NCBI GenBank assembly: GCA_037013495.1
Contig: CM072810.1
Location: 57,894,843-57,958,842 of the forward strand
DNA from: Hippophae tibetana
Lineage: Eukaryota; Streptophyta; Magnoliopsida; Rosales; Elaeagnaceae
Direction of reading: 5' to 3'
Length of the DNA: 64,000 nt
Shown: piece by piece, positions 52,161 through 64,000 of the stretch
Layout of the letters: every line of letters begins with the position of its first letter
Position numbering within the stretch: position 1 is the stretch's first letter
The notes under the pieces: generated by a model
What the model was told of the DNA's origin: nothing
Database searches by the model: none
What the model saw: only the letters and a program-made list of their open reading frames with translations
Position numbers and translations under genes: made by a program

Positions 52161-55100
52161 TTTCAATTCAACTATTACGAATATTGAGGTGCCGATGAAA
52201 AGTGTGTTTAAAATATTCTAAATATTTTCAATATCTAATAATTATTCTCATGATAATACAAATATACTCATTACGCTTCACAAATTATTTTTTGGAACAT
52301 AAATTTGAAAGATTAATTTTCGAAGCCATTTATGTATAGCTATTTTCTTTTTTAATAAATTGTTAAATTTAATGTATTATTTTTATGCTTTTTTTCTTCA
52401 CGGATGGATTATGCACATTACACAACTAAATAGCCATATAAAGGTTGCATTAGGTTTAGGGTTTTGTTCCGTAGAATAGAAAAGAGTAGCCTTATGATGG
52501 AAGAAGATTTCATAACATTATTGAAATTAGTTTTTAGAAATATTGTTGCTTTTCTTTCTGGGGTTCTTGATTGAATGCTACAATTCGACATTTCAAAAGG
52601 AGTGATCAACTTTTTTGGCATCACAAGGTTGGGGTATTATGGACTTGTTGATGTTGTTTTCGTCTGTGTATTTCATTTCGTATTTATTTTTGAAACCATA
52701 GTCTCTTCTTATTGATCCTTATTTCTATTTTCGATCAATCTTTGTTCTTCATAAATAAAAGAGTAGGAAAAAGAAGATGGGTTATAATCTTCACAATATT
52801 AAAAGGAGAAAATTTGAGAAATAAGAGTTCCAACTTTAAACGGCCATAACTTTTGACTCGTATATCGAAATTACTATTTTAATATATCAAGTTAGAGCTA
52901 GTGACGATTCCTATAATCTCAGCTATGTGGCAGAAGAACCTCATTTTTTCAACAAAAATTCTCCTTTTACATCACCTACCGTGGTCTTCATTTTTTTGTT
53001 CCATATAGACCCTTTTGTTTTGCTTTGGATTTTTTTGAATTCAACTATTACGAATATTGAGGTGCCGATGAAAAGTGTGTTTAAAATATTCAAAATATTT
53101 TCAATATCTAATAATTATTCTCATGATAATACAAATATACTCATTACGCTTCACAAATTATTTTTTGGAACATAAATTTGAAAGATTAATTTTCGAAGCC
53201 ATTTATGTATAGCGATTTTCTTTTTTAATAAATTGTTAAATTTAATGTATTATTTTTATGCTTTTTTTCTTCACGGATGGATTATGCACATTACACAACT
53301 AAATAGCCATATAAAGGTTGCATTAGGTTTAGGGTTTTGTTCCGTAGAATAGAAAAGAGTAGCCTTATGATGGAAGAAGATTTCATAACATTATTGAAAT
53401 TAGTTTTTAGAAATATTGTTGCTTTTCTTTCTGGGGTTCTTGATTGAATGCTACAATTCGACATTTCAAAAGGAGTGATCAACTTTTTTGGCATCACAAG
53501 GTTGGGGTATTATGGACTTGTTGATGTTGTTTTCGTCTGTGTATTTTGTTTCGTATTTATTTTTGAAACCATAGTCTCTTCTTATTGATCTTTATTTCTA
53601 TTTTCGATCAATCTTTGTTCTTCATAAATAAAAGAGTAGGAAAAAGAAGATGGGTTATACTCTTCACAATATTAAAAAAAGAAAATTTGAGAAATAAGGG
53701 TTCCAACTTTAAACGGCCATAACTTTTCACTCGTATATCAAAATTACTATTTTAATATATCAAGTTAGAGCTAGACGATTCCTATAATCTCAGCTATGTG
53801 GCAGAAGAACCTCATTTTTTGAACAAAAATTCTCCTTTTACATCACCTACCGTGGTCTTCATTTTTTTGTTCCATATAGACCCTTTTGTTTTGCTTTGGA
53901 TTTTTTTCAATTCAACTATTACGAATATTGAGGTGCCGATGAAAAGTGTGTTTAAAATATTCAAAATATTTTCAATATCTAATAATTATTCTCATGATAA
54001 TACAAATATACTCATTACGCTTCACAAATTATTTTTTGGAACATAAATTTGAAAGATTAATTTTCGAAGCCATTTATGTATAGCGATTTTCTTTTTTAAT
54101 AAATTGTTAAATTTAATGTATTATTTTTATGCTTTTTTTCTTCACGGATGGATTATGCACATTACACAACTAAATAGCCATATAAAGGTTGCATTAGGTT
54201 TAGGGTTTTGTTCCGTAGAATAGAAAAGAGTAGCCTTATGATGGAAGAAGATTTCATAACATTATTGAAATTAGTTTTTAGAAATATTGTTGCTTTTCTT
54301 TCTGGGGTTCTTGATTGAATGCTACAATTCGACATTTCAAAAGGAGTGATCAACTTTTTTGGCATCACAAGGTTGGGGTATTATGGACTTGTTGATGTTG
54401 TTTTCGTCTGTGTATTTCATTTCGTATTTATTTTTGAAACCATAGTCTCTTCTTATTGATCCTTATTTCTATTTTCGATCAATCTTTGTTCTTCATAAAT
54501 AAAAGAGTAGGAAAAAGAAGATGGGTTATAATCTTCACAATATTAAAAGGAGAAAATTTGAGAAATAAGAGTTCCAACTTTAAACGGCCATAACTTTTGA
54601 CTCGTATATCGAAATTACTATTTTAATATATCAAGTTAGAGCTAGTGACGATTCCTATAATCTCAGCTATGTGGCAGAAGAACCTCATTTTTTGAACAAA
54701 AATTCTCCTTTTACATCACCTACCGTGGTCTTCATTTTTTTGTTCCATATAGACCCTTTTGTTTTGCTTTGGATTTTTTTGAATTCAACTATTACGAATA
54801 TTGAGGTGCCGATGAAAAGTGTGTTTAAAATATTCAAAATATTTTCAATATCTAATAATTATTCTCATGATAATACAAATATACTCATTACGCTTCACAA
54901 ATTATTTTTTGGAACATAAATTTGAAAGATTAATTTTCGAAGCCATTTATGTATAGCGATTTTCTTTTTTAATAAATTGTTAAATTTAATGTATTATTTT
55001 TATGCTTTTTTTCTTCACGGATGGATTATGCACATTACACAACTAAATAGCCATATAAAGGTTGCATTAGGTTTAGGGTTTTGTTCCGTAGAATAGAAAA

Positions 55101-58100
55101 GAGTAGCCTTATGATGGAAGAAGATTTCATAACATTATTGAAATTAGTTTTTAGAAATATTGTTGCTTTTCTTTCTGGGGTTCTTGATTGAATGCTACAA
55201 TTCGACATTTCAAAAGGAGTGATCAACTTTTTTGGCATCACAAGGTTGGGGTATTATGGACTTGTTGATGTTGTTTTCGTCTGTGTATTTTGTTTCGTAT
55301 TTATTTTTGAAACCATAGTCTCTTCTTATTGATCTTTATTTCTATTTTCGATCAATCTTTGTTCTTCATAAATAAAAGAGTAGGAAAAAGAAGATGGGTT
55401 ATACTCTTCACAATATTAAAAAAAGAAAATTTGAGAAATAAGGGTTCCAAATTTAAACGGCCATAACTTTTCACTCGTATATCAAAATTACTATTTTAAT
55501 ATATCAAGTTAGAGCTAGACGATTCCTATAATCTCAGCTATGTGGCAGAAGAACCTCATTTTTTGAACAAAAATTCTCCTTTTACATCACCTACCGTGGT
55601 CTTCATTTTTTTGTTCCATATAGACCCTTTTGTTTTGCTTTGGATTTTTTTCAATTCAACTATTACGAATATTGAGGTGCCGATGAAAAGTGTGTTTAAA
55701 ATATTCAAAATATTTTCAATATCTAATAATTATTCTCATGATAATACAAATATACTCATTACGCTTCACAAATTATTTTTTGGAACATAAATTTGAAAGA
55801 TTAATTTTCGAAGCCATTTATGTATAGCGATTTTCTTTTTTAATAAATTGTTAAATTTAATGTATTATTTTTATGCTTTTTTTCTTCACGGATGGATTAT
55901 GCACATTACACAACTAAATAGCCATATAAAGGTTGCATTAGGTTTAGGGTTTTGTTCCGTAGAATAGAAAAGAGTAGCCTTATGATGGAAGAAGATTTCA
56001 TAACATTATTGAAATTAGTTTTTAGAAATATTGTTGCTTTTCTTTCTGGGGTTCTTGATTGAATGCTACAATTCGACATTTCAAAAGGAGTGATCAACTT
56101 TTTTGGCATCACAAGGTTGGGGTATTATGGACTTGTTGTGTTGTTTTCGTCTGTGTATTTTGTTTCGTATTTATTTTTGAAACCATAGTCTCTTCTTATT
56201 GATCCTTATTTCTATTTTCGATCAATCTTTGTTCTTCATAAATAAAAGAGTAGGAAAAAGAAGATGGGTTATACTCTTCACAATATTAAAAAAAGAAAAT
56301 TTGAGAAATAAGGGTTCCAACTTTAAACGGCCATAACTTTTGACTCGTATATCGAAATTACTATTTTAATATATCAAGTTAGAGCTAGACGATTCCTATA
56401 ATCTCAGCTATGTGGCAGAAGAACCTCATTTTTTGAACAAAAATTCTCCTTTTACATCACCTACCGTGGTCTTCATTTTTTTGTTCCATATAGACCCTTT
56501 TGTTTTGCTTTGGATTTTTTTGAATTCAACTATTACGAATATTGAGGTGCCGATGAAAAGTGTGTTTAAAATATTCAAAATATTTTCAATATCTAATAAT
56601 TATTCTCATGATAATACAAATATACTCATTACGCTTCACAAATTATTTTTTGGAACATAAATTTGAAAGATTAATTTTCGAAGCCATTTATGTATAGCGA
56701 TTTTCTTTTTTAATAAATTGTTAAATTTAATGTATTATTTTTATGCTTTTTTTCTTCACGGATGGATTATGCACATTACACAACTAAATAGCCATATAAA
56801 GGTTGCATTAGGTTTAGGGTTTTGTTCCGTAGAATAGAAAAGAGTAGCCTTATGATGGAAGAAGATTTCATAACATTATTGAAATTAGTTTTTAGAAATA
56901 TTGTTGCTTTTCTTTCTGGGGTTCTTGATTGAATGCTACAATTCGACATTTCAAAAGGAGTGATCAACTTTTTTGGCATCACAAGGTTGGGGTATTATGG
57001 ACTTGTTGATGTTGTTTTCGTCTGTGTATTTTGTTTCGTATTTATTTTTGAAACCATAGTCTCTTCTTATTGATCTTTATTTCTATTTTCGATCAATCTT
57101 TGTTCTTCATAAATAAAAGAGTAGGAAAAAGAAGATGGGTTATACTCTTCACAATATTAAAAAAAGAAAATTTGAGAAATAAGGGTTCCAACTTTAAACG
57201 GCCATAACTTTTCACTCGTATATCAAAATTACTATTTTAATATATCAAGTTAGAGCTAGACGATTCCTATAATCTCAGCTATGTGGCAGAAGAACCTCAT
57301 TTTTTGAACAAAAATTCTCCTTTTACATCACCTACCGTGGTCTTCATTTTTTTGTTCCATATAGACCATTTTGTTTTGCTTTGGATTTTTTTCAATTCAA
57401 CTATTACGAATATTGAGGTGCCGATGAAAAGTGTGTTTAAAATATTCAAAATATTTTCAATATCTAATAATTATTCTCATGATAATACAAATATACTCAT
57501 TACGCTTCACAAATTATTTTTTGGAACATAAATTTGAAAGATTAATTTTCGAAGCCATTTATGTATAGCGATTTTCTTTTTTAATAAATTGTTAAATTTA
57601 ATGTATTATTTTTATGCTTTTTTTCTTCACGGATGGATTATGCACATTACACAACTAAATAGCCATATAAAGGTTGCATTAGGTTTAGGGTTTTGTTCCG
57701 TAGAATAGAAAAGAGTAGCCTTATGATGGAAGAAGATTTCATAACATTATTGAAATTAGTTTTTAGAAATATTGTTGCTTTTCTTTCTGGGGTTCTTGAT
57801 TGAATGCTACAATTCGACATTTCAAAAGGAGTGATCAACTTTTTTGGCATCACAAGGTTGGGGTATTATGGACTTGTTGATGTTGTTTTCGTCTGTGTAT
57901 TTTGTTTCGTATTTATTTTTGAAACCATAGTCTCTTCTTATTGATCTTTATTTCTATTTTCGATCAATCTTTGTTCTTCATAAATAAAAGAGTAGGAAAA
58001 AGAAGATGGGTTATACTATTCACAATATTAAAAAAAGAAAATTTGAGAAATAAGGGTTCCAACTTTAAACGGCCATAACTTTTGACTCGTATATCGAAAT

Positions 58101-60500
58101 TACTATTTTAATATATCAAGTTAGAGCTAGACGATTCCTATAATCTCAGCTATGTGGCAGAAGAACCTCATTTTTTGAACAAAAATTCTCCTTTTACATC
58201 ACCTACCGTGGTCTTCATTTTTTTGTTCCATATAGACCCTTTTGTTTTGCTTTGGATTTTTTTGAATTCAACTATTACGAATATTGAGGTGCCGATGAAA
58301 AGTGTGTTTAAAATATTCAAAATATTTTCAATATCTAATAATTATTCTCATGATAATACAAATATACTCATTACGCTTCACAAATTATTTTTTGGAACAT
58401 AAATTTGAAAGATTAATTTTCGAAGCCATTTATGTATAGCGATTTTCTTTTTTAATAAATTGTTAAATTTAATGTATTATTTTTATGCTTTTTTTCTTCA
58501 CGGATGGATTATGCACATTACACAACTAAATAGCCATATAAAGGTTGCATTAGGTTTAGGGTTTTGTTCCGTAGAATAGAAAAGAGTAGCCTTATGATGG
58601 AAGAAGATTTCATAACATTATTGAAATTAGTTTTTAGAAATATTGTTGCTTTTCTTTCTGGGGTTCTTGATTGAATGCTACAATTCGACATTTCAAAAGG
58701 AGTGATCAACTTTTTTGGCATCACAAGGTTGGGGTATTATGGACTTGTTGATGTTGTTTTCGTCTGTGTATTTTGTTTCGTATTTATTTTTGAAACCATA
58801 GTCTCTTCTTATTGATCTTTATTTCTATTTTCGATCAATCTTTGTTCTTCATAAATAAAAGAGTAGGAAAAAGAAGATGGGTTATACTCTTCACAATATT
58901 AAAAAAAGAAAATTTGAGAAATAAGGGTTCCAACTTTAAACGGCCATAACTTTTCACTCGTATATCAAAATTACTATTTTAATATATCAAGTTAGAGCTA
59001 GACGATTCCTATAATCTCAGCTATGTGGCAGAAGAACCTCATTTTTTGAACAAAAATTCTCCTTTTACATCACCTACCGTGGTCTTCATTTTTTTGTTCC
59101 ATATAGACCCTTTTGTTTTGCTTTGGATTTTTTTCAATTCAACTATTACGAATATTGAGGTGCCGATGAAAAGTGTGTTTAAAATATTCAAAATATTTTC
59201 AATATCTAATAATTATTCTCATGATAATACAAATATACTCATTACGCTTCACAAATTATTTTTTGGAACATAAATTTGAAAGATTAATTTTCGAAGCCAT
59301 TTATGTATAGCGATTTTCTTTTTTAATAAATTGTTAAATTTAATGTATTATTTTTATGCTTTTTTTCTTCACGGATGGATTATGCACATTACACAACTAA
59401 ATAGCCATATAAAGGTTGCATTAGGTTTAGGGTTTTGTTCCGTAGAATAGAAAAGAGTAGCCTTATGATGGAAGAAGATTTCATAACATTATTGAAATTA
59501 GTTTTTAGAAATATTGTTGCTTTTCTTTCTGGGGTTCTTGATTGAATGCTACAATTCGACATTTCAAAAGGAGTGATCAACTTTTTTGGCATCACAAGGT
59601 TGGGGTATTATGGACTTGTTGATGTTGTTTTCGTCTGTGTATTTTGTTTCGTATTTATTTTTGAAACCATAGTCTCTTCTTATTGATCTTTATTTCTATT
59701 TTCGATCAATCTTTGTTCTTCATAAATAAAAGAGTAGGAAAAAGAAGATGGGTTATACTCTTCACAATATTAAAAAAAGAAAATTTGAGAAATAAGGGTT
59801 CCAACTTTAAACGGCCATAACTTTTGACTCGTATATCGAAATTACTATTTTAATATATCAAGTTAGAGCTAGACGATTCCTATAATCTCAGCTATGTGGC
59901 AGAAGAACCTCATTTTTTGAACAAAAATTCTCCTTTTACATCACCTACCGTGGTCTTCATTTTTTTGTTCCATATAGACCCTTTTGTTTTGCTTTGGATT
60001 TTTTTCAATTCAACTATTACGAATATTGAGGTGCCGATGAAAAGTGTGTTTAAAATATTCAAAATATTTTCAATATCTAATAATTATTCTCATGATAATA
60101 CAAATATACTCATTACGCTTCACAAATTATTTTTTGGAACATAAATTTGAAAGATTAATTTTCGAAGCCATTTATGTATAGCGATTTTCTTTTTTAATAA
60201 ATTGTTAAATTTAATGTATTATTTTTATGCTTTTTTTCTTCACGGATGGATTATGCACATTACACAACTAAATAGCCATATAAAGGTTGCATTAGGTTTA
60301 GGGTTTTGTTCCGTAGAATAGAAAAGAGTAGCCTTATGATGGAAGAAGATTTCATAACATTATTGAAATTAGTTTTTAGAAATATTGTTGCTTTTCTTTC
60401 TGGGGTTCTTGATTGAATGCTACAATTCGACATTTCAAAAGGAGTGATCAACTTTTTTGGCATCACAAGGTTGGGGTATTATGGACTTGTTGATGTTGTT
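52160..60500. repeat. Satellite subfamily C domain (870-873 bp)
   Basis: Nearly uniform monomers with TTTTTTAATAAATTGTT, GTGGTCTTCATTTTTTTG, GTGCCGATGAAAAGTG, TTTCATAACATTATTG and GAATAGAAAAGAGTAGCC. They combine the type B CGAAGCC variant with the type A-like CTTTCTGGGGTTC variant, so they look like a recombinant that was then amplified. Representative monomer: 58000-58870 (871 bp). Confidence 0.88.
52771..59741. repeat. Dimeric higher-order repeat in subfamily C (1742-1744 bp, four copies)
   Basis: Two forms alternate. One has TTTTTTGAATTCAAC and ACTTTTGACTCGTATATCG; the other has TTTTTTCAATTCAAC and ACTTTTCACTCGTATATCA. Units run 52771-54514, 54515-56257, 56258-57999 and 58000-59741. In the first two units the first half also has ATAATCTTC and AAAAGGAG; in the last two it has ACTCTTC and AAAAAAAG, so the array of dimers is itself made of two versions. 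A single half-like monomer follows (59742-60612). Confidence 0.88.
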
Positions 60501-62800
60501 TTTGTCTGTGTATTTCGTTTCGTATTTATTTTTGAAACCATAGTCTCTTCTTCTTGATCTTTATTTCTATGCTCGATCAATCTTTGTTCTTCATAAATAA
60601 AAGAGTAGGAAAAAGAAGATCGGTTATACTCTTCACAATATTAAAAAAAGAAAATTTGAGAAATAAGAGTTCCAACTTTAAACGGCCATAACTTTTGACT
60701 CGTTTATCGAAATTACTATTTTAATATATCAAGTTAGAGCTTGTGACGATTCCTATAATCTCAGCTATGTGGCAGAAGAACCTCATTTTTTGAACAAAAA
60801 TTCTCCTTTTACATCACCTACCGAGGTCTTAATGTTTTTGTTCCATATAGACCCTTTTGTTTTGGTTTGGATTTTTTTGAATGCAACTATTACGAATATT
60901 GAGGTGCCGATGAAAAGTGTGTTTAAAATATTCTAAATATTTTCAATATCTAATAATTATTCTCATGATAATACAAATATACTCATTACGCTTCACAAAT
61001 TATTTTTTGGAACATAAATTTGAAAGATTAATTTTCGAAGCCATTTATGTATAGCGATTTTCTTTTTTAATAAATTGTTAAATTTAATGTATTATTTTTA
61101 TGCTTTTTTTCTTCACGGATGGATTATGCACATTACACAACTAAATAGCCATATAAAGGTTGCATTAGGTTTAGGGTTTTGTTCCGTAGAATAGAAAAGA
61201 GTAGCCTTATGATGGAAGAAGATTTCATAACATTATTGAAATTAGTTTTTAGAAATATTGTTGCTTTTCTTTCTGGGGTTCTTGATTGAATGCTACAATT
61301 CGACATATCAAAAGGAGTGATCATCTTTTTTGGCATCACAAGGTTGGGGTATTATGGACTTGTTGATGTTCTTTTCGTCTGTGTATTTCGTTTCGTATTT
61401 ATTTTTGAAACCATAGTCTCTGCTTCTTGATCTTTATTTCTATGTTCGATCAATCTTTGTTCTTCATAAATAAAAGAGTAGGAAAAAGAAGATGGGTTAT
61501 ACTCTTCACAATATTAAAAAAAGAAAATTTGAGAAATAAGAGTTAAAAATTTAAACGGCCATAACTTTTGACTCGTATATCGAAATTACTATTTTAATAT
61601 ATCAAGTTAGAGCTTGTAACGATTCCTATAATCTGAGCTATGTTGTAGAAGAACCTCATTTTTTGAACAAAAATTCTCCTTTTACATCACCTACCGAGGT
61701 CTTAATGTTTTTGTTAAATATAGACCCTTTTGTTTTGCTTTGGAATTTTTTCAATGCAACTATTACGAATATTGAGGTGCCGACGAAAAGTGTGTTTAAA
61801 ATATTCTAAATATTTTCAATATTTAATAATTATTCTCATGATAATACAAATATACTCATTACGCTTCACAATTTATTTTTTGGAACGTAAATTTGAAAGA
61901 TTAATTTTCGAAACCATTTATGTATAGCGATTTTCTATTTTGGAGAATTGTTAAATTTAATGTATTATTTTTATGCTTTTTTTCTTCACGGATGGAATAT
62001 GCACATTACACAACTAAATAGCCATATTAAGGTTGCATTGGGTTTAGGGTTTTGTTCCGTATAATAGAAAACAGTAGCCTTATGATGGAGGATAATTTGA
62101 TAACTTTAGTGAAATTACTTTTTAGAAATATTGTTGCTTTTATTCCTGTGGTTCTTGATTGAATGCTCCAATTCGACATATCAAAAGGAGTGATCATCTT
62201 TTTTGGCATCACAAGGTTGGGGTATTATGGACTTGTTGATGTTCTTTTCGTATGTGTATTTCGTTTCGTATTTATTTTTGAAACCATAGTCTCTTCTTCT
62301 TGATCTTTATTTCTATGTTCGATCAATCTTTGTTCTTCATAAATAAAAGAGTAGGAAAAAGAAGATGGGTTATACTCTTCACAATATTAGAAAAAGAAAA
62401 TTTGAGAAATAAGAGTTCCAACTTTAAACGGCCATAATTTTGACTCGTATATCGAAATTACTATTTTAATATATCAAGTTAGAGCTTGTAACGATTCCTA
62501 TAATCTCAGCTATGTGGCAGAAGAACCTCATTTTTTGAACAAAAATTCTCCTTTTACATCACCTACCGAGGTCTTAATGTTTTTGTTAAATATAGACCCT
62601 TTTGTTTTGCTTTGGATTTTTTTCAATGCAACTATTACGAATATTGAGGTGCCGACGAAAAGTGTGTTTAAAATATTCTAAATATTTTCAATATCTAATA
62701 ATTATTCTCATGATAATACAAATACACTCATTACGCTTCACAATTTATTTTTTGGAACATAAATTTGAAAGATTAATTTTCGAAGCCATTTATGTATAGC
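60500..62800. repeat. Mosaic B/C satellite monomers
   Basis: Between two type C stretches lie monomers that switch type inside the unit. For example, 60.8-60.9 kb has B-like GAGGTCTTAATG with C-like GTGCCGATGAAAAG, and 61.1-61.3 kb has the C-like telo-box flank with B-like TCGACATATCAAAAGG. The 61.5 kb copy shares AGAGTTAAAAATTTAAACGG with the copy near 51.07 kb. This is the pattern of crossover or gene conversion between subfamilies. Confidence 0.75.
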
Positions 62801-64000
62801 TATTTTCTTTTTTAATAAATTGTTAAATTTAATGTATTATTTTTATGCTTTTTTTCTTCACGGATGGATTATGCACATTACACAACTAAATAGCCATATA
62901 AAGGTTGCATTAGGTTTAGGGTTTTGTTCCGTAGAATAGAAAAGAGTAGCCTTATGATGGAAGAAGATTTCATAACATTATTGAAATTAGTTTTTAGAAA
63001 TATTGTTGCTTTTCTTTCTGGGGTTCTTGATTGAATGCTACAATTCGACATTTCAAAAGGAGTGATCAACTTTTTTGGCATCACAAGGTTGGGGTATTAT
63101 GGACTTGTTGATGTTGTTTTCGTCTGTGTATTTTGTTTCGTATTTATTTTTGAAACCATAGTCTCTTCTTATTGATCTTTATTTCTATTTTCGATCAATC
63201 TTTGTTCTTCATAAATAAAAGAGTAGGAAAAAGAAGATGGGTTATAATCTTCACAATATTAAAAGGAGAAAATTTGAGAAATAAGAGTTCCAACTTTAAA
63301 CGGCCATAACTTTTGACTCGTATATCGAAATTACTATTTTAATATATCAAGTTAGAGCTAGTGACGATTCCTATAATCTCATCTATGTGGTAGAAGAACC
63401 TCATTTTTTGAACAAAAATTCTCCTTTTACATCACCTACCGTGGTCTTCATTTTTTTGTTCCATATAGACCCTTTTGTTTTGCTTTGGATTTTTTTCAAT
63501 TCAACTATTACGAATATTGAGGTGCCGATGAAAAGTGTGTTTAAAATATTCAAAATATTTTCAATATCTAATAATTATTCTCATGATAATACAAATATAC
63601 TCATTACGCTTCACAAATTATTTTTTGGAACATAAATTTGAAAGATTAATTTTCGAAGCCATTTATGTATAGCGATTTTCTTTTTTAATAAATTGTTAAA
63701 TTTAATGTATTATTTTTATGCTTTTTTTCTTCACGGATGGATTATGCACATTACACAACTAAATAGCCATATAAAGGTTGCATTAGGTTTAGGGTTTTGT
63801 TCCGTAGAATAGAAAAGAGTAGCCTTATGATGGAAGAAGATTTCATAACATTATTGAAATTAGTTTTTAGAAATATTGTTGCTTTTCTTTCTTGGGTTCT
63901 TGATTGAATGCTACAATTCGACATTTCAAAAGGAGTGATCAACTTTTTTGGCATCACAAGGTTGGGGTATTATGGACTTGTTGATGTTGTTTTCGTCTGT
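62800..64000. repeat. Satellite subfamily C, right end of window
   Basis: Type C monomers resume with TTTTTTAATAAATTGTT and GTGGTCTTCATTTTTTTG. The copy starting at 63231 has the ATAATCTTC plus AAAAGGAG form seen in the first half of the dimers at 52771 and 54515, so the dimeric pattern may continue beyond the window. The last monomer is cut by the window edge. Confidence 0.8.

Larger units (their letters stand above)
39901..64000. repeat. Long-monomer satellite array, right arm (about 28 tandem copies)
   Basis: The same satellite resumes in the same orientation on the far side of the retroelement, starting mid-monomer at GAGGTCTTAATG, and runs off the right edge. Monomers are 870-874 bp. 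They share the conserved core and telo-box motif of the left arm but carry type B and type C variants, for example TTTCGAAGCCATTT where type A has TTTGGAGGCCATTT. The first monomer here is nearly identical to the last full one before the insertion: both have the rare ACATTACATAACTAAATAGC and GGGTTTCGTTCCG variants. This shows the two arms were once continuous. No gene is seen. Confidence 0.97.

Noticed and set aside
1-64000. Bacterial or phage system, or any novel defence locus
   Set aside because: Composition, satellite organisation, telo-box and Athila element are all of plant nuclear type; no bacterial gene, operon or ribosome-binding pattern is present.

Overview
The window is almost entirely one long-monomer satellite DNA array, broken once by a partial LTR retrotransposon. 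It suggests a flowering plant, probably a eudicot: the repeat is very AT-rich, each monomer carries a plant telo-box (AAACCCTAA on the minus strand), and the inserted element is a Ty3/gypsy element of the plant-specific Athila lineage. Nothing in the sequence fixes the genus. No host protein gene, rRNA or tRNA gene or CRISPR array is seen.

Layout. (1) 1-32763: left arm of the array, about 37 head-to-tail monomers. From 1 to about 22.7 kb they are type A, 886-887 bp. From about 22.7 kb they are type B, 873-874 bp. (2) 32764-39900: a minus-strand Athila fossil inserted inside a type B monomer. Reading in its own sense (right to left), it keeps the RT, RNase H and integrase part of pol (39900-36731), a long untranslated 3' region (36730-34816) with polypurine tracts, and one complete LTR of about 2052 bp (34815-32764). 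The 5' LTR, gag and protease are not seen, and pol abuts satellite directly. (3) 39901-64000: right arm, about 28 monomers. They are type B to about 52.1 kb, then type C (870-873 bp) to about 60.5 kb, a B/C mosaic to about 62.8 kb, and type C again to the end.

Organisation. The satellite is layered into local higher-order repeats (HORs): a 1759-bp dimer at about 6.2-13.2 kb, a 2615-bp trimer duplicated with no difference seen in the stretches compared at about 45.7-51.0 kb, a 1742-1744-bp dimer at about 52.8-59.7 kb, and longer-range copies with offsets of 4369, 5319, 9666 and 13211 bp. Monomer length differences come mostly from short deletions (11-14 bp), three of them clearly between short direct repeats. 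This fits unequal exchange and local homogenisation. The many 60-80 codon open frames on both strands are monomer-phase artefacts, not genes.

The only coding content is the decayed pol. The retained LTR shows a plausible minus-strand TATA box, a GC-rich 16-19-bp tandem repeat just upstream of it, and a pyrimidine-rich leader just downstream. I found no new gene system. The points of most interest are the nested satellite HORs, the A/B/C homogenisation domains, and the way the Athila element sits in the array.
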